This document shows, piece after piece, positions 1 to 7,718 of a DNA stretch of 64,000 nt; the first letter of the stretch is position 1, and each line of letters starts with the position of its first letter. The notes beneath the pieces were generated by a model. That model was not told the origin of the DNA and did not search any database. It was given only the letters and a program-made list of their open reading frames with translations. The position numbers were made by a program, and so were the translations under genes. Source of the stretch: Marinifilaceae bacterium (GTDB taxonomy: Bacteria > Bacteroidota > Bacteroidia > Bacteroidales > Marinifilaceae); the NCBI GenBank assembly GCA_025210485.1, contig JAOARN010000119.1, forward strand, positions 1-64,000, in the 5' to 3' direction.

Positions 1-18
1 CGTCTCATCCGCCCATGC

Positions 19-93
19 CGGTGCGAACCCTCGCCCGGTCATCGCGCCTGCTCTGGGAGCAGGAGGCCGCAGGTTCGAATCCTGCCACCCCGA
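19..93 (+). tRNA. tRNA-Pro-like copy, 5' half degenerate
   Basis: The 3' half, from the D-loop onward, matches the intact tRNA-Pro(TGG) at 138-212 except for two T-to-C changes, one at anticodon-loop position 33, where U is nearly invariant. The 5' 14 bases differ at six alternating positions, which breaks the acceptor stem (CGGTGCG against CACCCCG) and the D stem. Length is exactly that of the intact copy (75 nt), with no indels. Either a decayed tandem copy or base errors at a contig edge; a functional tRNA is unlikely as written. Confidence 0.5.
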
Positions 94-137
94 CGGTAGA
101 GGGGAGAGAAAGGTATAAAATGATGTTAAAATTTGCT

Positions 138-212
138 CGGGGTGTAGCGTAGCCCGGTCATCGCGCCTGCTTTGGGAGCAGGAGGTCGCAGGTTCGAATC
201 CTGCCACCCCGA
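138..212 (+). tRNA. tRNA-Pro (anticodon TGG)
   Basis: Acceptor stem CGGGGTG pairs with CACCCCG, with discriminator A. The anticodon stem CCTGC/GCAGG encloses the loop TTTGGGA, giving anticodon TGG. The T arm contains GGTTCGAATCC. CCA is not encoded. It lies 45 bp after the degenerate copy and ends 10 bp from the stop codon of the convergent gene at 222-1115. Confidence 0.95.
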
Positions 213-221
213 CAATCTTCA

Positions 222-1115
222 CTAGTAAATTTTACAATTTATCCTGTATAGAGGATTTTTATTAATCCAAACTTCTACAAAATCCAGTATTTTTTCATTT
301 GAGTCTTTTTTATAGTAATTATCATATTTTATAGGGAAATCTATAATTTGTTTTGATAATTTTGTTATAATATCTACAAATTCATTTAGTTTATCGATGT
401 TCTTATTATTCATTTCGTTTAATGAATTTTTGTGTTTTTTTATTTGACTAAAGTATCTGTTGTAGATATGTCTGTTTTTGGTGTATATCAAGCCTTCTAT
501 GAGTTTTACTTTTTTGTTTTGATTATTGTATCTATCCACAAGTTTCAGACTGTAATTTAATGCAGATTTATCACCCATCCTACAAAGAGCAAGTTTTGCA
601 GAGTTATATTCTTTTGTATTTAGTTTATTTGAATTTATTAGATTTATAATTGTATTTTTCCCAGTTCCAATAAATCCAGCAAGAAGTATAATTTCATCTA
701 AATTTTTATTGTTTTCAATCTTTAGTCCGAGATTTATATTTTTTTTTGCTTGTTCAGAGTAGTCATCTAGCTTATATCTTTTTAATAGATTAATACAGCA
801 AGAAACAACAGCTTGGCTCTCTGAAAATAATCCATCAGATATAAATTCAGTTATTTTATATTTTGCATTATCGTTTTTGAGAGAATATTCATAGAGAAAT
901 TTGTAAACGCTTATTTTAGACTTGTCAATACTGTCATTAAGTATTGGACTTAGTTTTTCAATAACATCTTTTAAGGTGGAGTTATATTTGATGTTTTTTC
1001 TGATATTTTCTAGGCTTCTTTTTTCTGGTGTAATATCTATTTTACTGTCTACTTGTTTTTGGGCCGATGATATGTACGATGCAAGAATTATTACAATTAA
1101 AATTAACTTTCTCAT
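222..1115 (-). CDS. Secreted protein of unknown function, helical-repeat-like
   Basis: I do not recognise a specific family. The chosen start (ATG at 1113-1115) begins with MRKLILIVIILASYISSAQ, a good signal peptide; an in-frame start at 1196 would put 27 charged residues before it and is less likely. The mature part (about 280 residues) is rich in Lys, Asn, Ile and Leu and looks like a run of paired helices, reminiscent of HEAT-type repeats (for example around residues 85-200). A segment resembling a P-loop (GFIGTGKN) lacks the Ser/Thr after Lys and sits in an exported protein, so it is probably chance. Probably periplasmic or surface associated. It converges on tRNA-Pro with a 9-bp gap. Confidence 0.6.
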   Translation of the reverse strand: MRKLILIVIILASYISSAQKQVDSKIDITPEKRSLENIRKNIKYNSTLKDVIEKLSPILNDSIDKSKISVYKFLYEYSLKNDNAKYKITEFISDGLFSESQAVVSCCINLLKRYKLDDYSEQAKKNINLGLKIENNKNLDEIILLAGFIGTGKNTIINLINSNKLNTKEYNSAKLALCRMGDKSALNYSLKLVDRYNNQNKKVKLIEGLIYTKNRHIYNRYFSQIKKHKNSLNEMNNKNIDKLNEFVDIITKLSKQIIDFPIKYDNYYKKDSNEKILDFVEVWINKNPLYRINCKIY

Positions 1116-1330
1116 ATTATTAATATTAGTTTCTGTTAATACTTGTATTAATTTACTTAATTTTAATTTAAGCCTAAATAGGAATTTGAGAATCAATTTA
1201 TGTGGAATATTTGTATACTTTAATTATTGCTTAGTTTTAGACTGATTATTTCTTATCTATAAAATATTTTACAGTCTAAATTAATGTGCCGATTTTAAGT
1301 AAAATTAATTTAGAGGATAAATTTTGATTA

Positions 1331-1368
1331 AAAAAAAATGACTGCAGTTTTATTCTGCAGTCATTTTT
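1331..1368 (-). terminator. Intrinsic terminator of the porin gene
   Basis: Perfect 9-bp stem TGACTGCAG/CTGCAGTCA with a TTTTATT loop, flanked by a run of A on the left that reads as a U-tract on the minus strand. It lies 30 bp beyond the porin stop codon. Confidence 0.85.
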
Positions 1369-1397
1369 CATGTTTAAATAAAATATTGTTGGATTAT

Positions 1398-2636
1398 TTA
1401 AAAAGCTACTTGTATTCTAGCTTGAATCATACTGAATTTTTCATCATCACTTATTGTATGTTTAGCATACTCATCAAGTTTTACGTGAGTATAGTTTAGT
1501 TTTAATGTTAGATTATAATTAACATACCAGTTCAAACCTATACTTATATCTTGTTGTTTTCCTCCCATGTCAGAATCTTTAAATTCATTAAAGTAAGAAT
1601 CAGTTTTTTTAAGTTCCGAATTATTTAGGTCGGTACAATTATATCTAGCAACAAGTTCTAGAATATTAACCCCAGGTCTTGTAAGTCTAGCCGAACTATT
1701 TTTGTATTTATAATTTGCTCCATTAAGGTATACTCCAACTTGCGCATAGTATCCGCTAGCTTTGTATTTGTCAAGTTTAGCCTCTCTGTCTACTACTGCG
1801 TTGAAGTATTCAGCTTGTATAGATATAGGACCAGTTGCAGCTACTAATTCACCAACATATTTGATTTCATTATTTACATTAGAAATACCTGCATCAAGGA
1901 ATTCGTGTTTGTCAATATGAGTAGCAGCTCTGCCTGCATATTCAACGGCTCTGAAAGTCATGTCGTTTTCTGTAACTTCATCAGGAATTCTGTATGTACC
2001 AGCCATACCTAGATGAATGAAAGACTTGTCGTTGAATTTGTGAACTCCCGTAAGTCTTGAAGTTATTCCAAAACCTTCATCACCTGTGGTGTTTTTATTG
2101 TTTATATCAGAACCAAAAGCAGCTATTGATAAACTGTGTTTTTTAGAGTAGTTAAGAAATTCGACACCTAGATTTCTTCCTGGTTTGAAAATGTCTGCAG
2201 AGGTTGATACATGCATAAATCTTGTTGTTTTAGAACTTTCGGAAGCCTCTATGCCTAAAGATTCAAGAAAATAACCAAATTTAATGCTGTTGTGTTTATC
2301 CATTTTATATTTTAGGAATATATCCTTAAGAGATACCTTTCCGCCGGCGAAGCTAATATTAAATTTAGCATCCCATTGTTTCATGAAACTAGCTTTAAAT
2401 CCGAGTCTTATATCTCTCATCTCCGAACCACTGTTTAACTCTACATTATCTTGATTGTAAATAGCAGCATCCATAAATGCTCTACCTCCAATACTGAATT
2501 TGTAATTGTCATCAGCCGATTTTATATAAAATGATCCCTTCTTAATCCCAATTTCAGCTTGATTATTTTTCTGTGCTGAAACAGATATGCATACAAATGC
2601 GAATGCAGACAATAAAAATAATTTTGTGATTTTCAT
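1398..2636 (-). CDS. OprO/OprP-type outer-membrane porin
   Basis: 412 residues with a clear signal peptide ending near AFAFVCISVSAQ. The mature protein alternates short polar and aromatic strands typical of a beta-barrel and ends in a Phe (ARIQVAF), the usual outer-membrane C-terminal signature. The motifs GGRAFMDAA, EMRDIRLGFKASF and FGYFLESLG are characteristic of the phosphate-selective porin O/P family (PF07396) common in Bacteroidota. The family conducts anions such as phosphate or polyphosphate in Pseudomonas; the substrate here is unknown. Monocistronic: own terminator at 1331-1368 and a candidate promoter at 2749-2780. No phosphate genes are adjacent. Confidence 0.85.
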   Translation of the reverse strand: MKITKLFLLSAFAFVCISVSAQKNNQAEIGIKKGSFYIKSADDNYKFSIGGRAFMDAAIYNQDNVELNSGSEMRDIRLGFKASFMKQWDAKFNISFAGGKVSLKDIFLKYKMDKHNSIKFGYFLESLGIEASESSKTTRFMHVSTSADIFKPGRNLGVEFLNYSKKHSLSIAAFGSDINNKNTTGDEGFGITSRLTGVHKFNDKSFIHLGMAGTYRIPDEVTENDMTFRAVEYAGRAATHIDKHEFLDAGISNVNNEIKYVGELVAATGPISIQAEYFNAVVDREAKLDKYKASGYYAQVGVYLNGANYKYKNSSARLTRPGVNILELVARYNCTDLNNSELKKTDSYFNEFKDSDMGGKQQDISIGLNWYVNYNLTLKLNYTHVKLDEYAKHTISDDEKFSMIQARIQVAF

Positions 2637-2748
2637 AATATTGTAGTTGTTTTCTTCTTTGATGTAGAATTAAATTTAGTAAAAATTGAAATATAATAAT
2701 ATGTTAATAATAGAAATATTATTGTAACATATTATTAATAATCGATGG

Positions 2749-2780
2749 CAAAAGTAAACTTAAGAAACTAATAACTGCAA
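2749..2780 (-). promoter_or_regulatory. Candidate promoter of the porin gene
   Basis: On the minus strand the -7 element TACTTTTG (2749-2756) fits TAnnTTTG; a TTG (2778-2780) lies 21 bp upstream as a partial -33 element. The start codon is about 110 bp downstream. Confidence 0.5.
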
Positions 2781-2917
2781 TGTTTTGTATTAAAAAAACA
2801 TTAACGATACTTAACCTAAACTTAACTTACACTGTTATTGTAAAGTATAAAATTAAAGTGTTTAGATTAATGAAATATTATAATAGGCTTAATTATTCTG
2901 AAAAAATTATGTTTTGT

Positions 2918-2935
2918 TTGGCATGAAATATGTAC
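2918..2935 (+). promoter_or_regulatory. Possible sigma-54 (RpoN) promoter
   Basis: TTGGCATG (2918-2925) matches the -24 element. Ten bases after its GG comes GT (2932-2933) in place of the canonical GC of the -12 element. Orientation and distance (about 140 bp) fit the gene at 3074. No RpoN or enhancer-binding protein is in the window. One mismatch in the -12 core keeps this tentative. Confidence 0.3.
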
Positions 2936-3073
2936 AGGCAACTAAGCCTTTAACACTTGATTTAAATTTCATAACTAATAAATAATACTTAAATTTAAAA
3001 CTCAGTTAAAGATATCAGTTCGATTATCTGTGATTTAAAATCCTTTTAGTTTTTTAATATAAAATATGACAAA

Positions 3074-4879
3074 ATGAAACAACTATTAATTATAATGCTG
3101 ATGATGCTTTGTTCTTTTAGTTTATTTTCTCAAAGTTTTGAAGAAATGAAAAAGAAGCGGCAACAAGAAATGGAACGAATGCGACAGGAACGCAATAAAG
3201 GCATTCAAAAGATGAAGAAGGATGTTGATGATTATATTATTGCTGAAAAGAAAAAATTCAAAGAATATCTGAAGAAAGAGTGGAAAAACTTTAGGGTATT
3301 TCAAGGTTTGGAAAAGCCTACGATTCCAAAGCCTAAAACTCCACCTGTTGTTAAGCCTCAAGAAAAAAGAGAATTTACGGTTCCTATAAATATAAATGTT
3401 AATCCGAGGGTGTTATTGCCTGATAATACGAAATTCACAGCTAAGGATACTATGAAATTGAAAAGACCATTGGTTAAGATTAAGGATGAGCCAATTGAAG
3501 ATGATGAAGTTCCAACAGAAGAAAAAGTAAAAGAAAAAGAAAGTCCAAAAGATAATAAGGAAGATAAAAATCAGGTTACAGAAAATCCAGATCAGAAAAC
3601 TAATCAAGCAAAAGAGGACATATCTACCAAAACACCTAAATCGAAATCGAAAGGAAAACAAATGGGCGGAGATGCATCGTCTGAAATTCCAAATATTGGA
3701 GGTGATGTTCCTTCAGCAGCTGGGAATCCAACAGGTGCTGGAATAGTTGGTGCAGGAGCTGTTGGAGCTGTGCCAGCCTTGATACCAATACAAAAGAATG
3801 GAAAAAAATCGGGTTTTGAATTTGAATTCTATGGTGGATTAATTTATATTCCTCTGAAGAAAGAAATGAAACAAAATTACAGAGGACCAATTTCGAATGA
3901 TGGAATTGCTTCGTACTGGTCAAAATTGATTGAATCAAATTATGGTGAAACTATTTTGGAACTTATTGATGTTAAGGATGAACTACAATTAAATGATTGG
4001 TCGTTTTATCTTATGGTATCAAAAATGACAGGTAAATTATTTGTAAATGATGATAATAGTAGAGAGTTATTAACCTGGTTTTTGTTGCAGCAGTCTGGTT
4101 TTAAGGTTAAAATTGGTTATAGTAAGAACAAAATTTGTGCAATGATTCCAACCAAACAAACAGTTTATGGATATTCATATATTAAGTCAAATGGAGTAAA
4201 ATACTATGTAAACAATATGCCAAAAACAGGAATATATACATATGAGGCAGATTTAAAAGAATCTACACGCTTATTGAGAGTTGATTTTTCGGAGCCTTTA
4301 GATCTTCCTGTTTATAATAAAACTCGTAACCTATCATTTGAATACAAGGGGAGTAAGCATAATATCAAAATAGATTATAATCAGAATTTGGTTGATTTTT
4401 ACAATAATTATCCAGCCGTTTCATTTGATAAATACTTCAATGCTCCAGTAGCAAAAATAACAGCTGAAAGTTTAAAAAAACAATTAGCTCCTTATTTAAC
4501 AGGAAAGACAAAAGAAGAGCAAGCTCAGTTTCTATTGAGCTTTATTCATAAAGCCTTCCCTTACAAAACGGACGGGGATCAGTTTGGTAAAGAGAAATAC
4601 TTCTTTGTTGAGGATATTTTCTCTTATCCATATTGTGATTGTGAAGATAGATCTGTACTATATTCTTACTTAATTAATGAATTGGTTGGATTAAGAACTA
4701 TAGGTGTTCAAACTGAAAAGCATATGTCAACTGCGGTTAAATTTACTAAACCTATTGGCGATTATTTGGAGTATAAAGGCAATTCATATACGGTATGTGA
4801 TCCTACATATATAGGTGCTGATATAGGAATGATAATGCCTGGAGAAGAAAGTTCAATTAATATAATACCGGTGGATTAA
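3074..4879 (+). CDS. Secreted transglutaminase-like cysteine-fold protein with charged N-terminal region
   Basis: 601 residues. A signal peptide (MKQLLIIMLMMLCSFSLFSQ) is followed by a Lys/Glu/Met-rich coiled-coil-like stretch (about 22-70), a Pro/Lys/Glu low-complexity linker (about 75-195), a Gly/Ala/Val-rich segment (about 200-235, long enough to cross a membrane or act as a flexible hinge) and a globular C-terminal half. The last 100 residues carry the transglutaminase-like triad order: Cys523 in YCDCEDRS, His550 in KHMS and Asp576 in CDPTY. Related folds act as proteases, amidases or cross-linkers. Target unknown. The gene is monocistronic, with a strong terminator after it. The catalytic call is inferred from motif order only. 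Confidence 0.65.
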   Translation: MKQLLIIMLMMLCSFSLFSQSFEEMKKKRQQEMERMRQERNKGIQKMKKDVDDYIIAEKKKFKEYLKKEWKNFRVFQGLEKPTIPKPKTPPVVKPQEKREFTVPININVNPRVLLPDNTKFTAKDTMKLKRPLVKIKDEPIEDDEVPTEEKVKEKESPKDNKEDKNQVTENPDQKTNQAKEDISTKTPKSKSKGKQMGGDASSEIPNIGGDVPSAAGNPTGAGIVGAGAVGAVPALIPIQKNGKKSGFEFEFYGGLIYIPLKKEMKQNYRGPISNDGIASYWSKLIESNYGETILELIDVKDELQLNDWSFYLMVSKMTGKLFVNDDNSRELLTWFLLQQSGFKVKIGYSKNKICAMIPTKQTVYGYSYIKSNGVKYYVNNMPKTGIYTYEADLKESTRLLRVDFSEPLDLPVYNKTRNLSFEYKGSKHNIKIDYNQNLVDFYNNYPAVSFDKYFNAPVAKITAESLKKQLAPYLTGKTKEEQAQFLLSFIHKAFPYKTDGDQFGKEKYFFVEDIFSYPYCDCEDRSVLYSYLINELVGLRTIGVQTEKHMSTAVKFTKPIGDYLEYKGNSYTVCDPTYIGADIGMIMPGEESSINIIPVD

Positions 4880-4917
4880 ATAGAATTGGATATTATGCTA
4901 GTTTAATATATGTTAAT

Positions 4918-4957
4918 TAAAAACTCTAAGAGAAAAAGCCTCTTAGAGTTTTTTTGT
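4918..4957 (+). terminator. Intrinsic terminator
   Basis: Stem AAACTCTAAGAG/CTCTTAGAGTTT with an AAAAAGC loop, followed by a run of T, 40 bp after the stop of the transglutaminase-like gene. Confidence 0.9.
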
Positions 4958-5265
4958 TTTTATATGTATATAATATACCTTAATCTTATATATGTAAACT
5001 TAGTAGTACTAGGGTGTTTTACTTGATTTTGACTTATTGTGTGGATTTAAAATAAATTGAATTTTATTAATATTATTTTTAATTTAGATGATACTGTTCG
5101 GGTACAATAAGAACAGTTTTATATATGAATAACACTTCCTCTATTGTTTCTTTATGATAATCATTAAACGCTTAGTTGGAATAAAAAATTTCAGCTTATA
5201 ATGCTTAATCAAAAATGACTTTATTAAAGTTAAATAACATTTACGAAATCAATTTATAATAATAT
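4958..5265. other. Intergenic region upstream of the GNAT/racemase pair, with an inverted repeat
   Basis: No ORF or RNA gene seen. It contains ACTGTTC (5093-5099) and its exact complement GAACAGT (5111-5117) separated by 11 bp, a size and spacing typical of a dimeric repressor operator. No adjacent regulator explains it. Confidence 0.35.
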
Positions 5266-5712
5266 ATGACTCATACTAAAATTTATTCCGATACGAATAA
5301 ACCTACTGAAGCCACACGAAAACATATTGCAGAATTTTTATTTAATCATCTTGAGAATTTTGGAGACCCACTTCTAGATATTGAAAAATCAATAAGCTAT
5401 GCATTAAAGGAGAATAATACTTCAGGAGGATTTATTCTAGTTGCATATGAGGAAGAAGAAATATTAGGCGCAGTTGTGCTCAATAAAACAGGAATGAAAG
5501 GGTATATACCTGAAAATATACTAGTGTATATAGCAACGCATAATCAGCATAGAGGGAAGGGGTTGGGAAGAAAACTGATAGAAATTACAGCCGCAAATGC
5601 TAAAGGAGATATTGCATTACATGTTGAACCTGACAATCCTGCAAAATATTTATACGAAAAGACAGGATTTTCAAACAAATATTTAGAAATGCGTATGACC
5701 CAAAATAATTAG
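5266..5712 (+). CDS. GNAT-family N-acetyltransferase
   Basis: 148 residues, the full length of a single GNAT domain. The acetyl-CoA pyrophosphate-binding motif is visible as HRGKGLGRKL (about 95-104, consensus R/QxxGxG/A), preceded by the beta-4 strand ENILVYIATH and followed by NPAKYLYEKTGF (about 124-135), the usual motif B. It therefore should transfer an acetyl group from acetyl-CoA to an amine; the acceptor cannot be read from sequence. The stop codon is 2 bp before the next ATG, so the two genes are almost surely translated together, suggesting that the acceptor is related to the amino acid handled by the racemase. Confidence 0.85.
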   Translation: MTHTKIYSDTNKPTEATRKHIAEFLFNHLENFGDPLLDIEKSISYALKENNTSGGFILVAYEEEEILGAVVLNKTGMKGYIPENILVYIATHNQHRGKGLGRKLIEITAANAKGDIALHVEPDNPAKYLYEKTGFSNKYLEMRMTQNN

Positions 5713-5714
5713 AT

Positions 5715-6791
5715 ATGGCATTTATTAGTTTAAATACAAAAAAATTAAAGGATAATTATCAGTATCTAACAAAGGTATTTTCGGATAATAATATATCATG
5801 GGCGGTAGTAACAAAATTACTTTGTGGGAATAAAATATTTTTGAATGAGATTAAAAAACTGGGTATTAAACAGATATGTGATTCAAGAATTTCAAATATA
5901 AAAACTATAAAATCACTAGACTCACAAATTGAAACAATTTATATAAAACCTCCACCTAAAAGGTCTATCTCTCAGATTGTAAAATTTGCTGATATTAGCA
6001 TTAATACAGAACTTGATACCATTAAGTTACTTTCCGAAGAAGCTCAAAAACAAAATAAAGAGCATAAGATAATAATAATGATAGAGCTAGGTGAATTGAG
6101 AGAGGGAGTAATGAGAGAAGATTTTATAGATTTTTACCGCAAGGTTTTTAAATTGCCAAAAATACGAGTAGTAGGTATTGGAACTAACCTGACCTGTCTG
6201 TATGGTGTTCTTCCCAACCATGATAAATTAGTTCAATTGAGTTTGTATGAACAACTTATAGAGGCGAAATTTGATAGAGAAATCCCTTATGTTTCGGGCG
6301 GAGCCTCTGTAACTATACCTTTGATATTTAACAATTTACTTCCTTCTGGTATAAACCATTTTAGAGTAGGAGAGAGTCTTTTCCTAGGTACTGATGTATA
6401 TCACAATAATACATTAGAAAATATGCATAATGATGTTTTTAAACTTTATGCTGAAATAATAGAATTGATCGAAAAACCAACAGTTCCAATGGGAAATATG
6501 GGTGTAAATGTTGAGGGCGATAATTTTGACTTGGATGAAAATGAATTTGGAAATACTTCATATAGAGCCATTCTTGATTTAGGATTATTGGATGTAGATC
6601 AAAAAAATATAAGTTTAACAGATACAGAAATTGAATTTGCAGGTGCAAGTTCAGATATGTTAGTAGTCGATTTGGGTGAGAATCCTCATAATTATAAAAC
6701 TGGAGATTTGATTGAGTTGAAGATGAATTATATGGGAACTTTACGTGCTATAAGTTCAAAATATATAGAAAAGAAGCTTGAAATGTCTTGA
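5715..6791 (+). CDS. Alanine/ornithine racemase-family PLP enzyme
   Basis: 358 residues. A fold-type III PLP barrel fills most of the protein: Lys34 in VVTKLLCGN is the expected Schiff-base lysine, SGGASV (about 196-201) the expected phosphate-binding loop, and a C-terminal beta domain follows from about residue 230. The divergent N-terminal barrel and total length resemble the alanine/ornithine racemase group (Orr, YhfX) more than canonical Alr. Interconversion of L- and D-forms of a basic or small amino acid is inferred from family. It directly follows the GNAT gene with 2 bp between. Canonical Alr in Bacteroidota is usually a separate MurF fusion, so this is likely a specialised racemase. 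Confidence 0.75.
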   Translation: MAFISLNTKKLKDNYQYLTKVFSDNNISWAVVTKLLCGNKIFLNEIKKLGIKQICDSRISNIKTIKSLDSQIETIYIKPPPKRSISQIVKFADISINTELDTIKLLSEEAQKQNKEHKIIIMIELGELREGVMREDFIDFYRKVFKLPKIRVVGIGTNLTCLYGVLPNHDKLVQLSLYEQLIEAKFDREIPYVSGGASVTIPLIFNNLLPSGINHFRVGESLFLGTDVYHNNTLENMHNDVFKLYAEIIELIEKPTVPMGNMGVNVEGDNFDLDENEFGNTSYRAILDLGLLDVDQKNISLTDTEIEFAGASSDMLVVDLGENPHNYKTGDLIELKMNYMGTLRAISSKYIEKKLEMS

Positions 6792-6891
6792 AAAAATTTA
6801 TGTGAAAAATATTTTAAAGCTACAACCTAAATTTTATATTCATATTTTGTTTTTTATTTAAGATATTGCACTTACTTAAAATTTAAAACTA

Positions 6892-7665
6892 ATGGATATT
6901 TTAAAAAGTTTGGAGCTAAAGGGAAAAGATCTTCATTATTTAAAGAAGATAAATGGAAAGTGCGGAAAGGCAATTACTGAATATAAGTTGATACAGCCTA
7001 ATGATCGTATTCTGATTGGTGTGTCAGGGGGAAAAGATTCTTTGATAATGTTAGAAAATTTAGCAATAATGAATCAAAATGCAAGATTTGATTACAAATT
7101 ATTTGCTATACATATTAACGTTTCAAATGTTCCTTATGAAATAGATAAAGAATACATTAAGTCCTTATGTGATAGATACGGAATTGAGTTTATATTTAGA
7201 ACAATAGATGTAGATTTTGATAATAAAAAACATAATAAAAAGGTGAAATCAAACTGTTTTGTCTGTTCGTGGAATAGACGAACTGAACTATTTAAAATAG
7301 CTAAAGAGTTTGATTGTAATAAAATAGCTCTTGGACATCATATGGATGATATTGTTGAAACCTTGCTTATGAATATGGCATTTCAGGGATCTATAAGTAC
7401 TATGCCTCCATTATTGTGTATGGATAAGAGTGATTTGGAAATAATCAGACCTATGTGCTTGATTACTGAGGCAGAAATGATAAAATACTTGGAGATAAGA
7501 AAATTCGTTTTACAAAAGAAAAATTGTCCTTTCGAAGAAGAGTCTAAGAGAAAGGAAATGAAAAAAATACTTAAGCAGTTTGAAGATTTGTATCCTTTTG
7601 CGAGGAATAATTTTTATAAGTCAATGAATAATATAATGCCAGAATATCTTCCATGTAAAAAATAA
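6892..7665 (+). CDS. ttcA: TtcA-type tRNA 2-thiocytidine synthetase
   Basis: 257 residues. The PP-loop ATP pyrophosphatase motif SGGKDS is at 45-50. CxxC follows at Cys122/Cys125 (NCFVCSWNRR), and a third Cys at about 212 (NCPFE). In Escherichia coli TtcA the equivalent three cysteines hold an iron-sulfur cluster, and the spacing here is nearly identical. LGHHMDDIVETLLMN (about 147-161) is the second family signature. The enzyme thiolates cytidine 32 of certain tRNAs using ATP. Monocistronic; it shares a bidirectional terminator with the convergent lectin-like gene. Confidence 0.85.
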   Translation: MDILKSLELKGKDLHYLKKINGKCGKAITEYKLIQPNDRILIGVSGGKDSLIMLENLAIMNQNARFDYKLFAIHINVSNVPYEIDKEYIKSLCDRYGIEFIFRTIDVDFDNKKHNKKVKSNCFVCSWNRRTELFKIAKEFDCNKIALGHHMDDIVETLLMNMAFQGSISTMPPLLCMDKSDLEIIRPMCLITEAEMIKYLEIRKFVLQKKNCPFEEESKRKEMKKILKQFEDLYPFARNNFYKSMNNIMPEYLPCKK

Positions 7666-7704
7666 AAAAAACAGCCTAGAATATTGAATTTTAGGCTGTT
7701 TTTT
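7663..7704. terminator. Bidirectional intrinsic terminator
   Basis: AAACAGCCTA/TAGGCTGTTT stem with a 15-base loop, flanked by A and T runs, between the convergent ttcA and the gene at 7719-9677. Confidence 0.9.
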
Positions 7705-7718
7705 GTGTCGGATGATTT

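Noticed and set aside
1-212. Prophage or island attachment site at tandem tRNA-Pro
   Set aside because: Only 45 bp separate the copies and no integrase or mobile gene follows; an ordinary tandem tRNA explains it better.
500-700. P-loop-like GFIGTGKN in the secreted protein at 222-1115
   Set aside because: The Ser/Thr after Lys is missing, no Walker B is visible, and the protein has a signal peptide, so an ATPase is unlikely.
3122-3938. Minus-strand open frames inside the transglutaminase-like gene
   Set aside because: Phe/Leu-rich mirror frames of a Lys/Glu-rich coding region, without start context; shadows.
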